Source of the DNA: Aquimarina latercula DSM 2041
Lineage (GTDB): Bacteria; Bacteroidota; Bacteroidia; Flavobacteriales; Flavobacteriaceae
Assembly: GCF_000430645.1 (NCBI RefSeq)
Contig: NZ_AUMK01000003.1
Coordinates: 186,001 to 250,000 of the forward strand
Reading direction: 5' to 3'
DNA length: 64,000 bases
Part shown: positions 54,141-63,954 of the stretch, piece by piece
How the letters are laid out: each line of letters begins with the position of its first letter
How positions within the stretch are numbered: position 1 is the first letter of the stretch
Notes under the pieces: generated by a model
Seen by the model: the letters and a program-made list of their open reading frames with translations, nothing else
Database searches by the model: none
Told to the model about the DNA's origin: nothing
Position numbers and translations under genes: made by a program

Positions 54141-54857
54141 TTAGAGTTGATGATTGTCAATAGTCTCAAAAAATGATTTTCTGTACGTATTTCCAATAGG
54201 GAGTTCTGTATTCTGGATCCAAATCGTATCATTATTTATTTTATCAATATGCTTGATAGAAATGATGTATGATTTATGGATTTGTATAAAATTAGATGAT
54301 GGTAGTGTTTCCTTAAAATGTTTTAATGTGTTATAAGTAATGATTTGTTGGTCTTTTAGATGGATAGCAATGTAGTTTTTTAAACTTTCTATAAATATAA
54401 TATCTTGTAAAAATACCTTGGCATACTTATTCTTTCCGTCGGTTTTAAAAAAGAAAAATTCATCATTATTAGTTGGATTAACTATAGTATCCGAATTATT
54501 TGTAGCTTTTATCTTGGAGACTGCGGTATAAAAGCGTTCAAACTCAATAGGCTTAAGTAAATAATCTAAAGCGGCAACTTCATAACTATCTAAAGCGAAT
54601 TGAGGATAAGCGGTAGAGAAAATAATTTTGGTTCTTTTATTGATAATTTTTGACAATTGAATTCCAGTAATTTCTGGCATTTGTATATCCAGAAAAACTA
54701 GATCTACAGATGCACCTTCTAAATATTTTAATCCCTCTAATGGATTTGTAAACGTATCTTTTACCTCTAAAAAAGATACCTTACCACAATATTTCTCTAA
54801 CAACCTAATCGCTGCTGGTTCATCGTCAATAATTACACAAGTAAATTGGTCTTTCAT
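54141..54857 (-). CDS. LytTR-family response regulator
   Basis: A 238-aa regulator with a receiver domain (DDEPAAIRLL, phospho-acceptor Asp57 in FLDIQMPEITG) and a C-terminal LytTR DNA-binding domain (FFFKTDGKNKYAKVFLQDIIFIESLKNY and FIQIHKSYIISIKHIDKI). It is encoded 18 bp after the LytS-type kinase gene and forms a two-component system with it. LytTR proteins bind direct repeats; candidate sites are the TTTTCAGGG pairs noted elsewhere (inference only). Confidence 0.9.
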   Translation of the reverse strand: MKDQFTCVIIDDEPAAIRLLEKYCGKVSFLEVKDTFTNPLEGLKYLEGASVDLVFLDIQMPEITGIQLSKIINKRTKIIFSTAYPQFALDSYEVAALDYLLKPIEFERFYTAVSKIKATNNSDTIVNPTNNDEFFFFKTDGKNKYAKVFLQDIIFIESLKNYIAIHLKDQQIITYNTLKHFKETLPSSNFIQIHKSYIISIKHIDKINNDTIWIQNTELPIGNTYRKSFFETIDNHQL

Positions 54858-54875
54858 TAATAAGTTGTTATACGT

Positions 54876-55916
54876 TTAGAGTTCAAGTTGCAGGTATGCC
54901 TCAAACTGGTTTTCAGTTTTTTGATGTTCTAAAATAAAACTATCCTTATAGATAACCTCTAATCTTTGTTTAATATTTTTAGTACCTATGCCTTGTTCCG
55001 TATATGTATCAGAAGTATTAATGTAGTTTTTCGTTTTTAACTCTAACGTATGATCGCTGATCACTAATGTAATATTAGCCGGGCGGTTTTTGTCATTGAT
55101 GATTCCATGCTTACATACATTTTCTATAAAATGTATTAGGATAAGAGATGGAATTTTTTGATTATGTACAAAACCATCTATATGCAATTGCACATGGAAA
55201 TTATCCTCATACCTGCGTTTAAAGAAATATAAATAATCTTCAATAAAGGTTATTTCTTTATTTATAGAAGTGAAATCTTCGTTTGTTTCATAGGTAACAT
55301 ATCTCAATAATTTAGATAGTTTTAAAATATCACTGGCCGTTTTAGGTTTGTCTTCATATAGTTCTTCATAAAAGTTATTTAAGGTATTAAATAAAAAATG
55401 AGGACTTATCTGTGATTTAAGTACAGAGAGTTTTGCTTTTTCTTGCTCGATTTGTAATTGATGTATTTCTTCTTTGTTTTCATTGTATCTAAAAAATAAA
55501 CACACAACAGCACTAACCAAACAGACTCTTAAGGTATAATAAAAAGAATCCCAAGCGTAGTTGCTAATAAGTTCTGACATAGGAACATTAAAAAAGTAAT
55601 TATGTCTGCCTGTGATATTATATAAGATGATTTCTTCTAAAAAGAAACGCAGGCCTGCAAATAATAAAATCATCCCTATGAATGCTAAGAAGTATTGAAG
55701 GTATTTTTTCTTAAATAGAAATTTAGGAACACTATATATATAATTTATAATATACACTGTTAATAGTGATATAGTAAATGTGGTTTTAAATAAAAATAAA
55801 GTAAAGCTCGAAGAAAAAACATCTTTATCAAAAATGATATAATCTCCAAGTACATCTAGGATAATTATTGCCAATACAATTAATAGGTTGTATAGAAACT
55901 CTTTTTTAGTATTCAT
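54876..55916 (-). CDS. LytS-type sensor histidine kinase
   Basis: A 346-aa integral membrane kinase. About four helices (11-30, 39-60, 72-92 and 127-143) precede a His_kinase domain with SQISPHFLFNTLNNF (phospho-acceptor His173) and an HATPase region containing ILIHFIENVCKHGI (N-box) and GIGTKNIKQRLEVIY. It pairs with the LytTR regulator downstream (18-bp gap). Confidence 0.9.
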   Translation of the reverse strand: MNTKKEFLYNLLIVLAIIILDVLGDYIIFDKDVFSSSFTLFLFKTTFTISLLTVYIINYIYSVPKFLFKKKYLQYFLAFIGMILLFAGLRFFLEEIILYNITGRHNYFFNVPMSELISNYAWDSFYYTLRVCLVSAVVCLFFRYNENKEEIHQLQIEQEKAKLSVLKSQISPHFLFNTLNNFYEELYEDKPKTASDILKLSKLLRYVTYETNEDFTSINKEITFIEDYLYFFKRRYEDNFHVQLHIDGFVHNQKIPSLILIHFIENVCKHGIINDKNRPANITLVISDHTLELKTKNYINTSDTYTEQGIGTKNIKQRLEVIYKDSFILEHQKTENQFEAYLQLEL

Positions 55917-56123
55917 ACTCCAAAAGTAGTTTTAAATACGATTCCTTTTATTCAATTAGTATGAACAATTCTTTTTATAGGATGAACTATAGTTTTTGTT
56001 ATACAAAAACCTATGTTTTATAATATGTAAGGTTTATAAAATAATAAAAGGTGTTCGTGTAAAATTCCTATTGCACCAGCGTTAAGGCCGTAACATTGTA
56101 TTGAATTTAATAAATCATATATA

Positions 56124-56993
56124 ATGAAATACAGTCTATTATTACTTATCAGCATTAGCATCACTTTATTTACTACTAAAATGGCAGCTCAGGAAATCTC
56201 TAAGGAGAATGAAGGAATTCTTAAACCATATGAAAGTTATTATCCAAAACAGAAAACGAAAGTGCTAGTTGTAGGTACATTCCATTTTTCATACCCAGGT
56301 CTGGATTATACCAAAACCAATGATGATGATAAAATCGATGTGCTAAAAGAACCTAAAAAGTCAGAGGTAGAAGAGTTAGTGGCTTATATCAAAAGGTTTA
56401 AACCTACAAAAGTTGCCATAGAGGCAAAACCAGATTGGGGGATGGATAAAAAATACGAAGAGTATAAAGCAGGGAAACATAGAGATGTAAGAAACGAGAG
56501 TTACCAACTAGGAATGCGAATTGCAAATGATTTTAAGTTAGCCAAGATTTATTCTGTGGATGCTACTACGTTTAGCTCAGAATTAGAAAAGAAATACCCT
56601 AAAATGATGAAAGAATTGACGGAAGGGTATGATTTTCAATCTGATGATCCTTTTACGAAAATGACGCAGAAATCCTTCAATGAGTCCACTAAATTTCCTT
56701 CTAAAGTAAAAATCCTTGATTTTTTCAAATATATGAATACAGTAGAAGGACATAGACATAATTATGGCTCTTATCTTGTGGGCGATTTTAAACTTGATAA
56801 CAATCGAGGAGCCGATTTTTTATCCATATGGTGGTATAATAGGAACTTAAGAATATTTAGAAAAATACAACAGATAGAGCAAACTAAAGAAGATAGAATA
56901 TTACTCATCGTAGGAAACGGACATGCCTCTGTATTAAGGCATTTATTCGAGTATTCACCAGAGTATGATTTTATAGAATTTAGTAGTCTGTAG
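56124..56993 (+). CDS. DUF5694 family protein (TraB/TIKI-like fold)
   Basis: A 289-aa exported protein with a signal peptide (1-22). The mature part opens TKVLVVGTFHFSYPG, contains KVAIEAKPDW and ends near LLIVGNGHASVLRHLFEYSPEY. The GTFHF, E, and GNGHA motifs correspond to the conserved His/Glu of DUF5694 and resemble the TraB/PrgY/TIKI metal-peptidase-like superfamily. Biological function unknown. It is monocistronic, with a bidirectional terminator downstream. Confidence 0.82.
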   Translation: MKYSLLLLISISITLFTTKMAAQEISKENEGILKPYESYYPKQKTKVLVVGTFHFSYPGLDYTKTNDDDKIDVLKEPKKSEVEELVAYIKRFKPTKVAIEAKPDWGMDKKYEEYKAGKHRDVRNESYQLGMRIANDFKLAKIYSVDATTFSSELEKKYPKMMKELTEGYDFQSDDPFTKMTQKSFNESTKFPSKVKILDFFKYMNTVEGHRHNYGSYLVGDFKLDNNRGADFLSIWWYNRNLRIFRKIQQIEQTKEDRILLIVGNGHASVLRHLFEYSPEYDFIEFSSL

Positions 56994-57024
56994 TTTTTAT
57001 ATGAAGACACTTAGTACTAATAAA

Positions 57025-57061
57025 ACAAAAATATCGAGCGTTACAAGCTCGATATTTTTGT
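57025..57061. terminator. Bidirectional rho-independent terminator
   Basis: A perfect 15-bp stem ACAAAAATATCGAGC / GCTCGATATTTTTGT with a short loop separates the convergent DUF5694 (plus) and desaturase (minus) genes. Confidence 0.93.
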
Positions 57062-57102
57062 TTTATTTGAGTGTGTTTTAAAGCTACTAACTTTATTGTC
57101 AA

Positions 57103-57852
57103 TTATTGTTTCGTCGTTACTGCACTCTTCTTTAATTTAATAATGCCTAACGTGTTTAATAACAGCATTATATAATAAGTAGGATCTATTTCATGCCATC
57201 GTACACCACCAAAGTTAGCTCTACCACTATATTTATGATGGTTATTATGATAACCCTCTCCCATCATTAAGAAATCAATAGGGAGTAAGTTTTTAGAGGT
57301 ATTATCCACTTTAAAATTAGTATATCCAACAATATGACCAAACCAATTAATAATAACTCCGTGTATAGGTGCCATAAAGAATGCTATTGGAAGAAATAAC
57401 CAATGCCACCAAGCGGTAGCAAAAAAATAAAAGAATACAGTGTATCCTAATCCCCATGCGATTCTAGAAAAATTAGAGCTAGCAAACGTATCAAATGATT
57501 TCCATTGAGGAGTGTTTTTGGTGAATTTTGTATCTAAAGAAATTCGCTCATTATTGATATCTTGATATATATTTTTAGTTCGCCACATCATGCTGAACAT
57601 ATTACTATCATACTTTGGAGAATGCGGATCTTTTTCGGTATCCACAAATGCGTGATGCATACGATGCATGACACCATAACCATATGCACTTAGATAATTA
57701 GATCCCTGACATACCCAAGTTAGAAAAAAACACATTTTTTCTGTAAAATTAGACATGGTAAATGTTTGGTGTGCTGCGTATCTATGTAAAAAGAAACTTT
57801 GAAAAAATAAACCTGTATACCATAATACAAGCATAAAAATAAGAATAGCCAT
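57103..57852 (-). CDS. Fatty acid desaturase (acyl-CoA/acyl-lipid type)
   Basis: A 249-aa membrane enzyme with the three histidine boxes of delta-9-type desaturases: HRYAAH (residues 23-28), HRMHHAFVDTEKDPH (about 61-75) and GYHNNHHKYSG (about 208-218), with four to five membrane helices. It introduces a double bond into fatty acyl chains using a di-iron centre. Monocistronic by context. The substrate (acyl-CoA or lipid) is unresolved. Confidence 0.9.
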   Translation of the reverse strand: MAILIFMLVLWYTGLFFQSFFLHRYAAHQTFTMSNFTEKMCFFLTWVCQGSNYLSAYGYGVMHRMHHAFVDTEKDPHSPKYDSNMFSMMWRTKNIYQDINNERISLDTKFTKNTPQWKSFDTFASSNFSRIAWGLGYTVFFYFFATAWWHWLFLPIAFFMAPIHGVIINWFGHIVGYTNFKVDNTSKNLLPIDFLMMGEGYHNNHHKYSGRANFGGVRWHEIDPTYYIMLLLNTLGIIKLKKSAVTTKQ

Positions 57853-58055
57853 TTTTAATTTAGAGTTGAGTTTGTAATCATTTATGATCCACCATTATCT
57901 GGTTTAGTGAGATGGGTGCAAAAGTACATATACTTATAAGATGTATTTAGCTATATGTTGGTTTATTTTTAGGGAAAACTAAAATTGATTCTTAAAAGCC
58001 GTGGTTTGGTATTTTAATTAGGTAATTAGAATCGATTGATCGTTAGTACAAATAA

Positions 58056-58084
58056 TAAACCAGATCCCATAAGAACCTGGTTTA
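58056..58084 (-). terminator. Probable rho-independent terminator
   Basis: An 8-bp stem TAAACCAG / CTGGTTTA with a 13-nt loop lies 18 bp past the stop of the lipoprotein gene on the minus strand; the T tract is weak. Confidence 0.55.
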
Positions 58085-58102
58085 ATTGTATAATCAATTG
58101 TT

Positions 58103-58618
58103 TTATCTATATACAGAATACTGTATAACACAAGAATTGTTTTGTCTGTCATTACACTCAAAATAGATGATATCAGCATCTACAAAAGCAGCTCCTCCAG
58201 AACCAACAATTTGTGACACTTGAGCTTGTAAATCGTCTTGATAATGATCAAGGTTAATATCGCTGTCACCATCAACGTAATATACCATACTTCTAAAGTA
58301 CGTATTTACTACATTAGATGGAGGCCAGTTTCTGGTATACGTAGTGCACTCACGTACATATCTTTCGAATTCTGAAGAAGCATTATCCGAACACCCTTCA
58401 TCGCCACTTAATGTGCAATTAGCTTTTTCGATAGTTGTAGGGATTTTACTTAATTCTTCAGGTGTAGCAATACGTTGTTCTTCTGTACCAACAAGATCAA
58501 AGATAGCTGTTCTGTCTACAGATTCCGCTGATTCATTAAGATCTGTATCGTCGCTACAGGAAACGATTGTTAATGTTAGAAATAATACGCCCAATAATGA
58601 TTTAAAAAGTGATTTCAT
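58103..58618 (-). CDS. Lipoprotein of unknown function
   Basis: A 171-aa lipoprotein using the ATG at 58618 (a start 14 codons upstream would precede the signal). Signal peptide ends IVSC; an acidic linker follows (SDDTDLNESAESVDR). The mature part has several cysteines (CTLSGDEGCSD, RECTTY, FECND, SCVIQ) that could form disulfides, and the segment WPPSNVVNTYFRSMVYYVDG. Family not recognised. Confidence 0.65.
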   Translation of the reverse strand: MKSLFKSLLGVLFLTLTIVSCSDDTDLNESAESVDRTAIFDLVGTEEQRIATPEELSKIPTTIEKANCTLSGDEGCSDNASSEFERYVRECTTYTRNWPPSNVVNTYFRSMVYYVDGDSDINLDHYQDDLQAQVSQIVGSGGAAFVDADIIYFECNDRQNNSCVIQYSVYR

Positions 58619-58919
58619 TGTAATATATTTAAGGTTAAAAGTTGAAATAAAAGTAAACAACAGTACCTAAAAAATATGATTATTACTTTTTAAGAAATCG
58701 TAAATAATATGATGTGTTTTTAGGGGAATTTTTAACTTTTTTTAATGTTTAGTTAAGGTGCAAATAACATAAAGAATAATAACAGCAGGAAACAGTGATA
58801 TTCTTGTTTTACATATTGATTATTAGTATGTTGTGTTTTTAAGAAATAATCATTTTGAAGTTTATCAAGTATCGTATTAAGATTCTTCTTAGATTTGATA
58901 TTCAACCAAAAACCAATAT
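58619..58919. other. Noncoding spacer between divergent genes
   Basis: A 301-bp AT-rich region; GTTTTTAGGGGAATTTT near 58711 resembles the TTTTCAGGGG words but is weaker. No gene or RNA is recognised. Confidence 0.35.
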
Positions 58920-60506
58920 ATGATTCAGTCCTATAAACAACGTCCTAAATTAGAAGATAAGTATGATGCTATTATTATAGGATCTGGTATGGGAAGTTTA
59001 ACAGTAGGAGCTATTTTGGCTAAAGAAGGTAAAAAGGTTCTTATTTTAGAACGTCATTATACGGCTGGTGGTTTTACACATATATTTAAACGCAAAGGAT
59101 ATGAGTGGGATGTAGGTATTCATTATATTGGAGGAGTACAGCAAGAGAATAGCCCTATTAGAAAGTTGTTTGATTATGTTTCTAACGGTAAATTAGCATG
59201 GGCCGATATGGGAGAAGTATATGATCGTATTATTATTGGCGATAGATCGTATGATTTTGTAAAAGGTGTTGAGAATTTTAGAAATAAAATACTAAGTTAT
59301 TTCCCAGATGAAGAAAATGCAATTGATACTTATATTGATTTAGTTTTTAAATCAAATAAGGCAATGGGAGCTTTTTACAAAGAAAAAGCACTGCCTGGCT
59401 TTTTACGCTTTTTGATTGGAGGTTTCCTAAAAAGACCATACTTGAAATATGCAGATCAAACCACATATCAAGTATTAAGTAAGCTTACTAAAAATGAAGA
59501 ATTAATTAAAGTACTGTCTGCTCAATATGGTGATTATGGATTGCCTCCAAAACAAAGTAGCTTTGCAATGCATGCTTCTGTTGCTAGACATTATTTTGGA
59601 GGAGGTAATTTTCCGGTTGGAGGTTCCTCTAAAATAGTGGAAACAATAGATCCTGTAATAGAATCTTCTTTAGGAACTATTCTGATTAATGCTGAGGTAG
59701 ATGAAGTGATTATTGAGAATAATAGGGCAAAAGGAGTAAGAATGATAGATGGTAAGGAGTTTTATGCGGATACAATTATTAGCGGTACTGGAGTTTTTAA
59801 TACTTTCGAAAAATTAATTCCTACCTCTATTAGTACCAAGTTAGGACTATTAGAACAATTACAGAAAGTTACACCTTCGGTATCTCACGCTTGTTTATAT
59901 ATGGGTTTTAAGAGTTCTCCCAAAGAATTAGAATTACCAAAGACTAATTTTTGGATATATCCAAATGATGGAGATCACGATACGTGCGTAGATCGTTACC
60001 TAAAAGATGAAATAGCTCCTTTTCCAGTAGTTTATGTTTCATTTCCTTCTGCTAAAGATCCCGATTGGTCCAATAGATATCCTGGACGTAGCACGATTGA
60101 TATTATAACTTTGGTACCATATGAAACTGTTTCGCAATGGAAAGATACTAGATGGATGAAACGAGGAGAGGATTATGAAACTTGGAAAGAACAGATATCT
60201 CAGCGTTTAATGAAGGAACTTTTTAAACAACTTCCACATTTAGAAGGACAGGTAGATCATTACGAACTTTCTACACCTTTAAGTACACAACATTTTGTGA
60301 ATTATAAAAATGGAGAAATCTATGGAATTGATCATACACCTGATCGTTTTCGTCAGAAGTTTTTACAACCCAGAACACCTATCAAAGGATTATATCTAAC
60401 AGGGCAGGATATTGTTACAGCTGGTGTTGGTGGTGCTTTATTTGCAGGAGTTGTTACGGCATCTGCAGTTACAGGTACAAATTTTAAGAATAAGATTTTT
60501 GTATAG
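58920..60506 (+). CDS. CrtI/RetSat-like FAD-dependent oxidoreductase
   Basis: A 528-aa protein of the phytoene desaturase/retinol saturase superfamily. The N-terminal dinucleotide fold reads DAIIIGSGMGSLTVGAILAKEGKKVLILERH (residues 15-45), followed by GGFTHIFKRKGYEWDVGIHYIGG. The C-terminal GLYLTGQDIVTAGVGGALFAGVVTA is the FAD-binding signature of the family. Substrate could be a carotenoid, retinoid-like or other polyene lipid. It stands alone; no carotenoid genes are in the window. Confidence 0.85.
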   Translation: MIQSYKQRPKLEDKYDAIIIGSGMGSLTVGAILAKEGKKVLILERHYTAGGFTHIFKRKGYEWDVGIHYIGGVQQENSPIRKLFDYVSNGKLAWADMGEVYDRIIIGDRSYDFVKGVENFRNKILSYFPDEENAIDTYIDLVFKSNKAMGAFYKEKALPGFLRFLIGGFLKRPYLKYADQTTYQVLSKLTKNEELIKVLSAQYGDYGLPPKQSSFAMHASVARHYFGGGNFPVGGSSKIVETIDPVIESSLGTILINAEVDEVIIENNRAKGVRMIDGKEFYADTIISGTGVFNTFEKLIPTSISTKLGLLEQLQKVTPSVSHACLYMGFKSSPKELELPKTNFWIYPNDGDHDTCVDRYLKDEIAPFPVVYVSFPSAKDPDWSNRYPGRSTIDIITLVPYETVSQWKDTRWMKRGEDYETWKEQISQRLMKELFKQLPHLEGQVDHYELSTPLSTQHFVNYKNGEIYGIDHTPDRFRQKFLQPRTPIKGLYLTGQDIVTAGVGGALFAGVVTASAVTGTNFKNKIFV

Positions 60507-60989
60507 GTAGACATGCTACCACAGAATTAATTCACTTTGGCATGCAATTAGTTCAAGGAAATAAGATGTTAGATCACTTGATTTCAGTGGTTTTCAATTA
60601 ACTTACGTTTTATGATTAATATAGATATACTAGTTATGATCGTTCAGGAAATATAGCAGGTAAAAAGTAAAAACTGCTGGAGAGAAGATATAATTATATG
60701 CCTTTTTAGACCTAACTACTAATAATCTTAATTTTTAATACACTTTCCAATAGATTCTTATTTCTTATAGAATTTATCCAGCAACTTCAGTAATTAGGTA
60801 GGATAAACACCCTATTTAATTATTCAATATGGTTGTTCTCTTAACTCGAATAATATGTAATTTGATGAACAAATATTGACTTACAAGGGTAACAAATCAC
60901 TCTTCTATGATACATACATAAACTATGAGTCATATTTCTTTAGATAAAAGAGTTATGTCTTTAGTTCTAACAATAACTAATTAACCATT
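60507..60989. other. Noncoding spacer, nothing recognised
   Basis: A 483-bp AT-rich interval without open frames over 60 codons, hairpins with T runs or repeat units. Promoter of the next gene is probably within the last 100 bp. Confidence 0.5.
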
Positions 60990-61658
60990 ATGACAAGAGA
61001 AGAACATTTGGCATTTTGTAAAAAATGTGCTAACAGAGAAATGGATCTTAAACAAGGTTTAGTATGTTCACTTACTAAAGAAAAGGCAAACTTCATAAAT
61101 GATTGCGGGGAATTTAATTTAGATCCAACATATCAGGAACGATTTGACGATACAGAAGAATTACATAATAATGTGGTGAAAAGTATTATAACCGATGACA
61201 TTTTAGAAAAATTGAAATCAGAACAAAACTACCCGTTTGCAATCATTTCTGGTATTATTGTTGGAATTATAGGTGCTTTATTATGGGGTATAATAACATT
61301 GGCAACTGGATATCAAATAGGTTATATGGCACTAGCTATCGGTGCCTGTGTAGGTTTATCAATGAGATATACAGGGAAAGGAATTGATCAGATTTTTGGA
61401 ATTACTGGAGCTATTGTTGCTGTTTTGAGTTGTTTTGCTGGTAATTTTTTTAGTGTTATTGGTGCTATTGCTAATTTTGAAAATCTTGGATATTTAGAAA
61501 CTCTTATGTCTTTTGACTATTCACTATTGGTACCAATGATGAAAGAAACTTTCAGTATGATGGATATTCTATTTTATGGTATTGCTGGTTTTGAAGGCTA
61601 TAAATTTGCTTTTCGAGCATTTACGGAGAAAGAACTAGAGGATTTTAAAAACAAATAG
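60990..61658 (+). CDS. Membrane protein with N-terminal Cys cluster
   Basis: A 222-aa protein. The N-terminal 40 residues hold four cysteines (FCKKCANR, LVCS, NDCGEF) that may bind zinc. About three membrane segments follow (88-108, 113-130, 139-163). The C-terminus is short and acidic. I recognise the layout from Bacteroidetes as a conserved hypothetical but know no function. The downstream lipoprotein gene begins 64 bp later. Confidence 0.6.
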   Translation: MTREEHLAFCKKCANREMDLKQGLVCSLTKEKANFINDCGEFNLDPTYQERFDDTEELHNNVVKSIITDDILEKLKSEQNYPFAIISGIIVGIIGALLWGIITLATGYQIGYMALAIGACVGLSMRYTGKGIDQIFGITGAIVAVLSCFAGNFFSVIGAIANFENLGYLETLMSFDYSLLVPMMKETFSMMDILFYGIAGFEGYKFAFRAFTEKELEDFKNK

Positions 61659-61722
61659 TTTTTTTATTGGGATGAATTATACTGAAAATAATTTTGGTGT
61701 AATTATAAGAATTGTACGTATA

Positions 61723-62292
61723 ATGAATAACATATGTAAACTTGTTGTAATATTAATTGTTGTTGTATCCTGTGCTAGAAGTGATGAAGGGGAACGAAGA
61801 GCTCTATTTGCTTGTTTGGAAAAAGGAAAAACTATTTCTAAACTGATTATGTCTTCTAAAGCAAAAAAAATAAATAAGACTTTTACTAATACTCCTAATG
61901 TAGACTATTTAGTGGAAATTATGGATGAAGAAGTTATGAAGCATGAAAAGTATATGCTAAGCCATCCTAATATTTTTTATAACCCATATGGGGATGAATA
62001 TATTTATACTATTTATGCAAGTAAATGGATCGATAATGGTACAGATTGGGGATTGAATGATTATCTTTTTGTTATACAATTAGCATTTAAATATGATGAA
62101 GATTCTAAAAAGATTTCTGTAGAAAATAGTAGAATTCTTAAAGATCATATAGGTTTTAAGAAATGGTGGTATTCATTTATGAGATCCTATAAAGAACAAG
62201 CTTGTCGAAGAAATTTATGGGCAGAAACATATAATCTAATTCCTCCATCGCCACCACCTCCTGCGATAGAGGACTGGATTTCAAAAAGATAG
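61723..62292 (+). CDS. Unknown lipoprotein
   Basis: A 189-aa protein if the ATG at 61723 is used, which gives MNNICKLVVILIVVVSC with a lipobox; an upstream ATG at 61672 would place 17 residues before it. Mature part charged, with EKYMLSHPNIFYNPYGDEYIY and a C-terminal PPSPPPPAIEDW proline stretch. No recognised domain. Confidence 0.6.
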   Translation: MNNICKLVVILIVVVSCARSDEGERRALFACLEKGKTISKLIMSSKAKKINKTFTNTPNVDYLVEIMDEEVMKHEKYMLSHPNIFYNPYGDEYIYTIYASKWIDNGTDWGLNDYLFVIQLAFKYDEDSKKISVENSRILKDHIGFKKWWYSFMRSYKEQACRRNLWAETYNLIPPSPPPPAIEDWISKR

Positions 62293-62318
62293 TTATGAAT
62301 TCATAGAGTCGTGTTAAT

Positions 62319-63275
62319 TTAATCATTAAGATCCCAGTTATAATCTAAGTATTTTATTTCTGCATTAGGAGTTATCTTTGTTGTAGAAAAGTTATTAATA
62401 AACGGGATTATACCTTTTTTGAAATCCACTTTGTACCATTCAAATATTTTACTAATTTCAATGGAGTTTTCTGAAATTTTATTTTTTGAAGAATCGGTAA
62501 TCCAGCTTTTAGAAAGCATATTTAATTGCGAATTTAATTTAGAAGGAAGAAATGCCCCTTTCATCAACTTAGGACAAGAAATAGCAGCACAGTTAAATGC
62601 TACATGTAATCTAGGTTCATTAAAATTAGGGCGTACAATAGAGTTTTCTATTTGATTTAGAGAGTATGTTTTATTTCCAGATTTTATGAATTTCTTATCC
62701 CAAGGTTTACCATTATTTATATCCTTAATACTTTTTACGGGATAATTACTGGCTATCAGATGAATTGTAGCAGCATTATACAAATTAAACCAATATGCTA
62801 ATTTTTCATTTTTGGTCCAATCCTTTTTTGGAGGAGTTACTTCTAAATGTGACAAGTAGATTTCAATGGATTTAATATTTGATTTAAAACCATTATAATT
62901 TACTTTTCCAGAAGAGGAGACATGTTTTTTGGTTAAACTATTCCAAATGGTATGATGTGGTCTAATCCTTTCAATATTACCTTTCGTAATCTCTTTTTTT
63001 TCTTTTTTATCTCCGGCCTTGGCTTCTTTTGCAATTTCTCTACCCTTAGATACCTTTATATCAGTTTCTGATTCTTTTACTTTATTAGTTACAATAACAG
63101 AATCTTTTACTTCTATTTTTTCTTCATTAGATATAATTTGCTCAGAGGTGTGATCGACCATAGCAGTATCTATAGCAGTGGTGCTTTCTGGTTTAATATT
63201 AGATTTTTCTTCCTTTTTGTTAGAAGTACATCCGATAATAAAGAGGATAACTAATACAAATGATATTTTTCGCAT
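62319..63275 (-). CDS. DUF547 lipoprotein
   Basis: A 318-aa lipoprotein: signal with lipobox IGC (Cys16), then a Lys/Glu/Thr-rich linker to about residue 100, then a DUF547 domain (YWFNLYNAATIHLIASNYPVKSI, WDKKFIKSGNKTYSLNQIENSIVRPNF, LHVAFNCAAISCPKL). DUF547 proteins are widespread, cysteine-containing and of unknown function; the FNCAAISCP segment is the conserved core. It is convergent with the lipoprotein at 61723. Confidence 0.88.
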   Translation of the reverse strand: MRKISFVLVILFIIGCTSNKKEEKSNIKPESTTAIDTAMVDHTSEQIISNEEKIEVKDSVIVTNKVKESETDIKVSKGREIAKEAKAGDKKEKKEITKGNIERIRPHHTIWNSLTKKHVSSSGKVNYNGFKSNIKSIEIYLSHLEVTPPKKDWTKNEKLAYWFNLYNAATIHLIASNYPVKSIKDINNGKPWDKKFIKSGNKTYSLNQIENSIVRPNFNEPRLHVAFNCAAISCPKLMKGAFLPSKLNSQLNMLSKSWITDSSKNKISENSIEISKIFEWYKVDFKKGIIPFINNFSTTKITPNAEIKYLDYNWDLND

Positions 63276-63357
63276 AGTATTTTGGTTTTAGTACTAGTAG
63301 ATTAGGCCTTATTAAGATAGGCAATTATTTAATAAAATATAAGCAAGGTTTACTTTA

Positions 63358-63954
63358 TTATTTTTTGCAATCTATAGAAACTTGTATTTCATTTAACCTG
63401 TTCCATATTGAGTGATCAATTTCTTTAGGAGATATTCTAAAGATTACTAAGTGTTTATCAATAGAATTACATTCAATATAGGTAGCAATAATATTTAGAG
63501 CGACCTCTTTTTTAGTTGTAAAAGCGTCATAGGTCATTACTTTACCAGCATAAGATGTATTATCAATTTTTTCGAAGAAAGCCTTAGTTTCTTTAACTTT
63601 CTTGGTGGCATCAGGTTCTGATTTAACCATTCCTTGCATTAATCCGATAAAATAATCTTCTAGTTGTGACTCTAAAACTATATTGGATAATGTTGGTTTT
63701 TCATCTAGATACCAAAGAAAGGCATAAGAAAAATAATCCTCAGCACCTTCTTTACCCCAACCAGGAGCAAATCGAACATATTCCGTACCTTTATAATTAA
63801 TTGATGGTGCAAACGATAATGGAAACTCTATAGTTTCTTTTCTCCAATTATCAGGAGCAGATAGATAGTTAATAGATGATTCTTCTTTTTTACAACCACC
63901 AATGAATAACAAAGTAATAATGATAAAAAATGGTATGGTTTTTGGATTTATCAT
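63358..63954 (-). CDS. Unknown lipoprotein (198 aa)
   Basis: Signal peptide with lipobox IGGC (Cys21) and a KKEESS linker. The mature domain (APDNWRKETIEFPLSFAPSI, GTEYVRFAPGWGKEGAEDYFSYAFLWYLDEKPTL) is mixed alpha/beta and ends in DCKK. I have seen this layout in Flavobacteria as a hypothetical protein. It lies upstream of the DUF547 gene on the same strand, 82 bp away, and may be cotranscribed with it. The window ends before any further gene. Confidence 0.65.
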   Translation of the reverse strand: MINPKTIPFFIIITLLFIGGCKKEESSINYLSAPDNWRKETIEFPLSFAPSINYKGTEYVRFAPGWGKEGAEDYFSYAFLWYLDEKPTLSNIVLESQLEDYFIGLMQGMVKSEPDATKKVKETKAFFEKIDNTSYAGKVMTYDAFTTKKEVALNIIATYIECNSIDKHLVIFRISPKEIDHSIWNRLNEIQVSIDCKK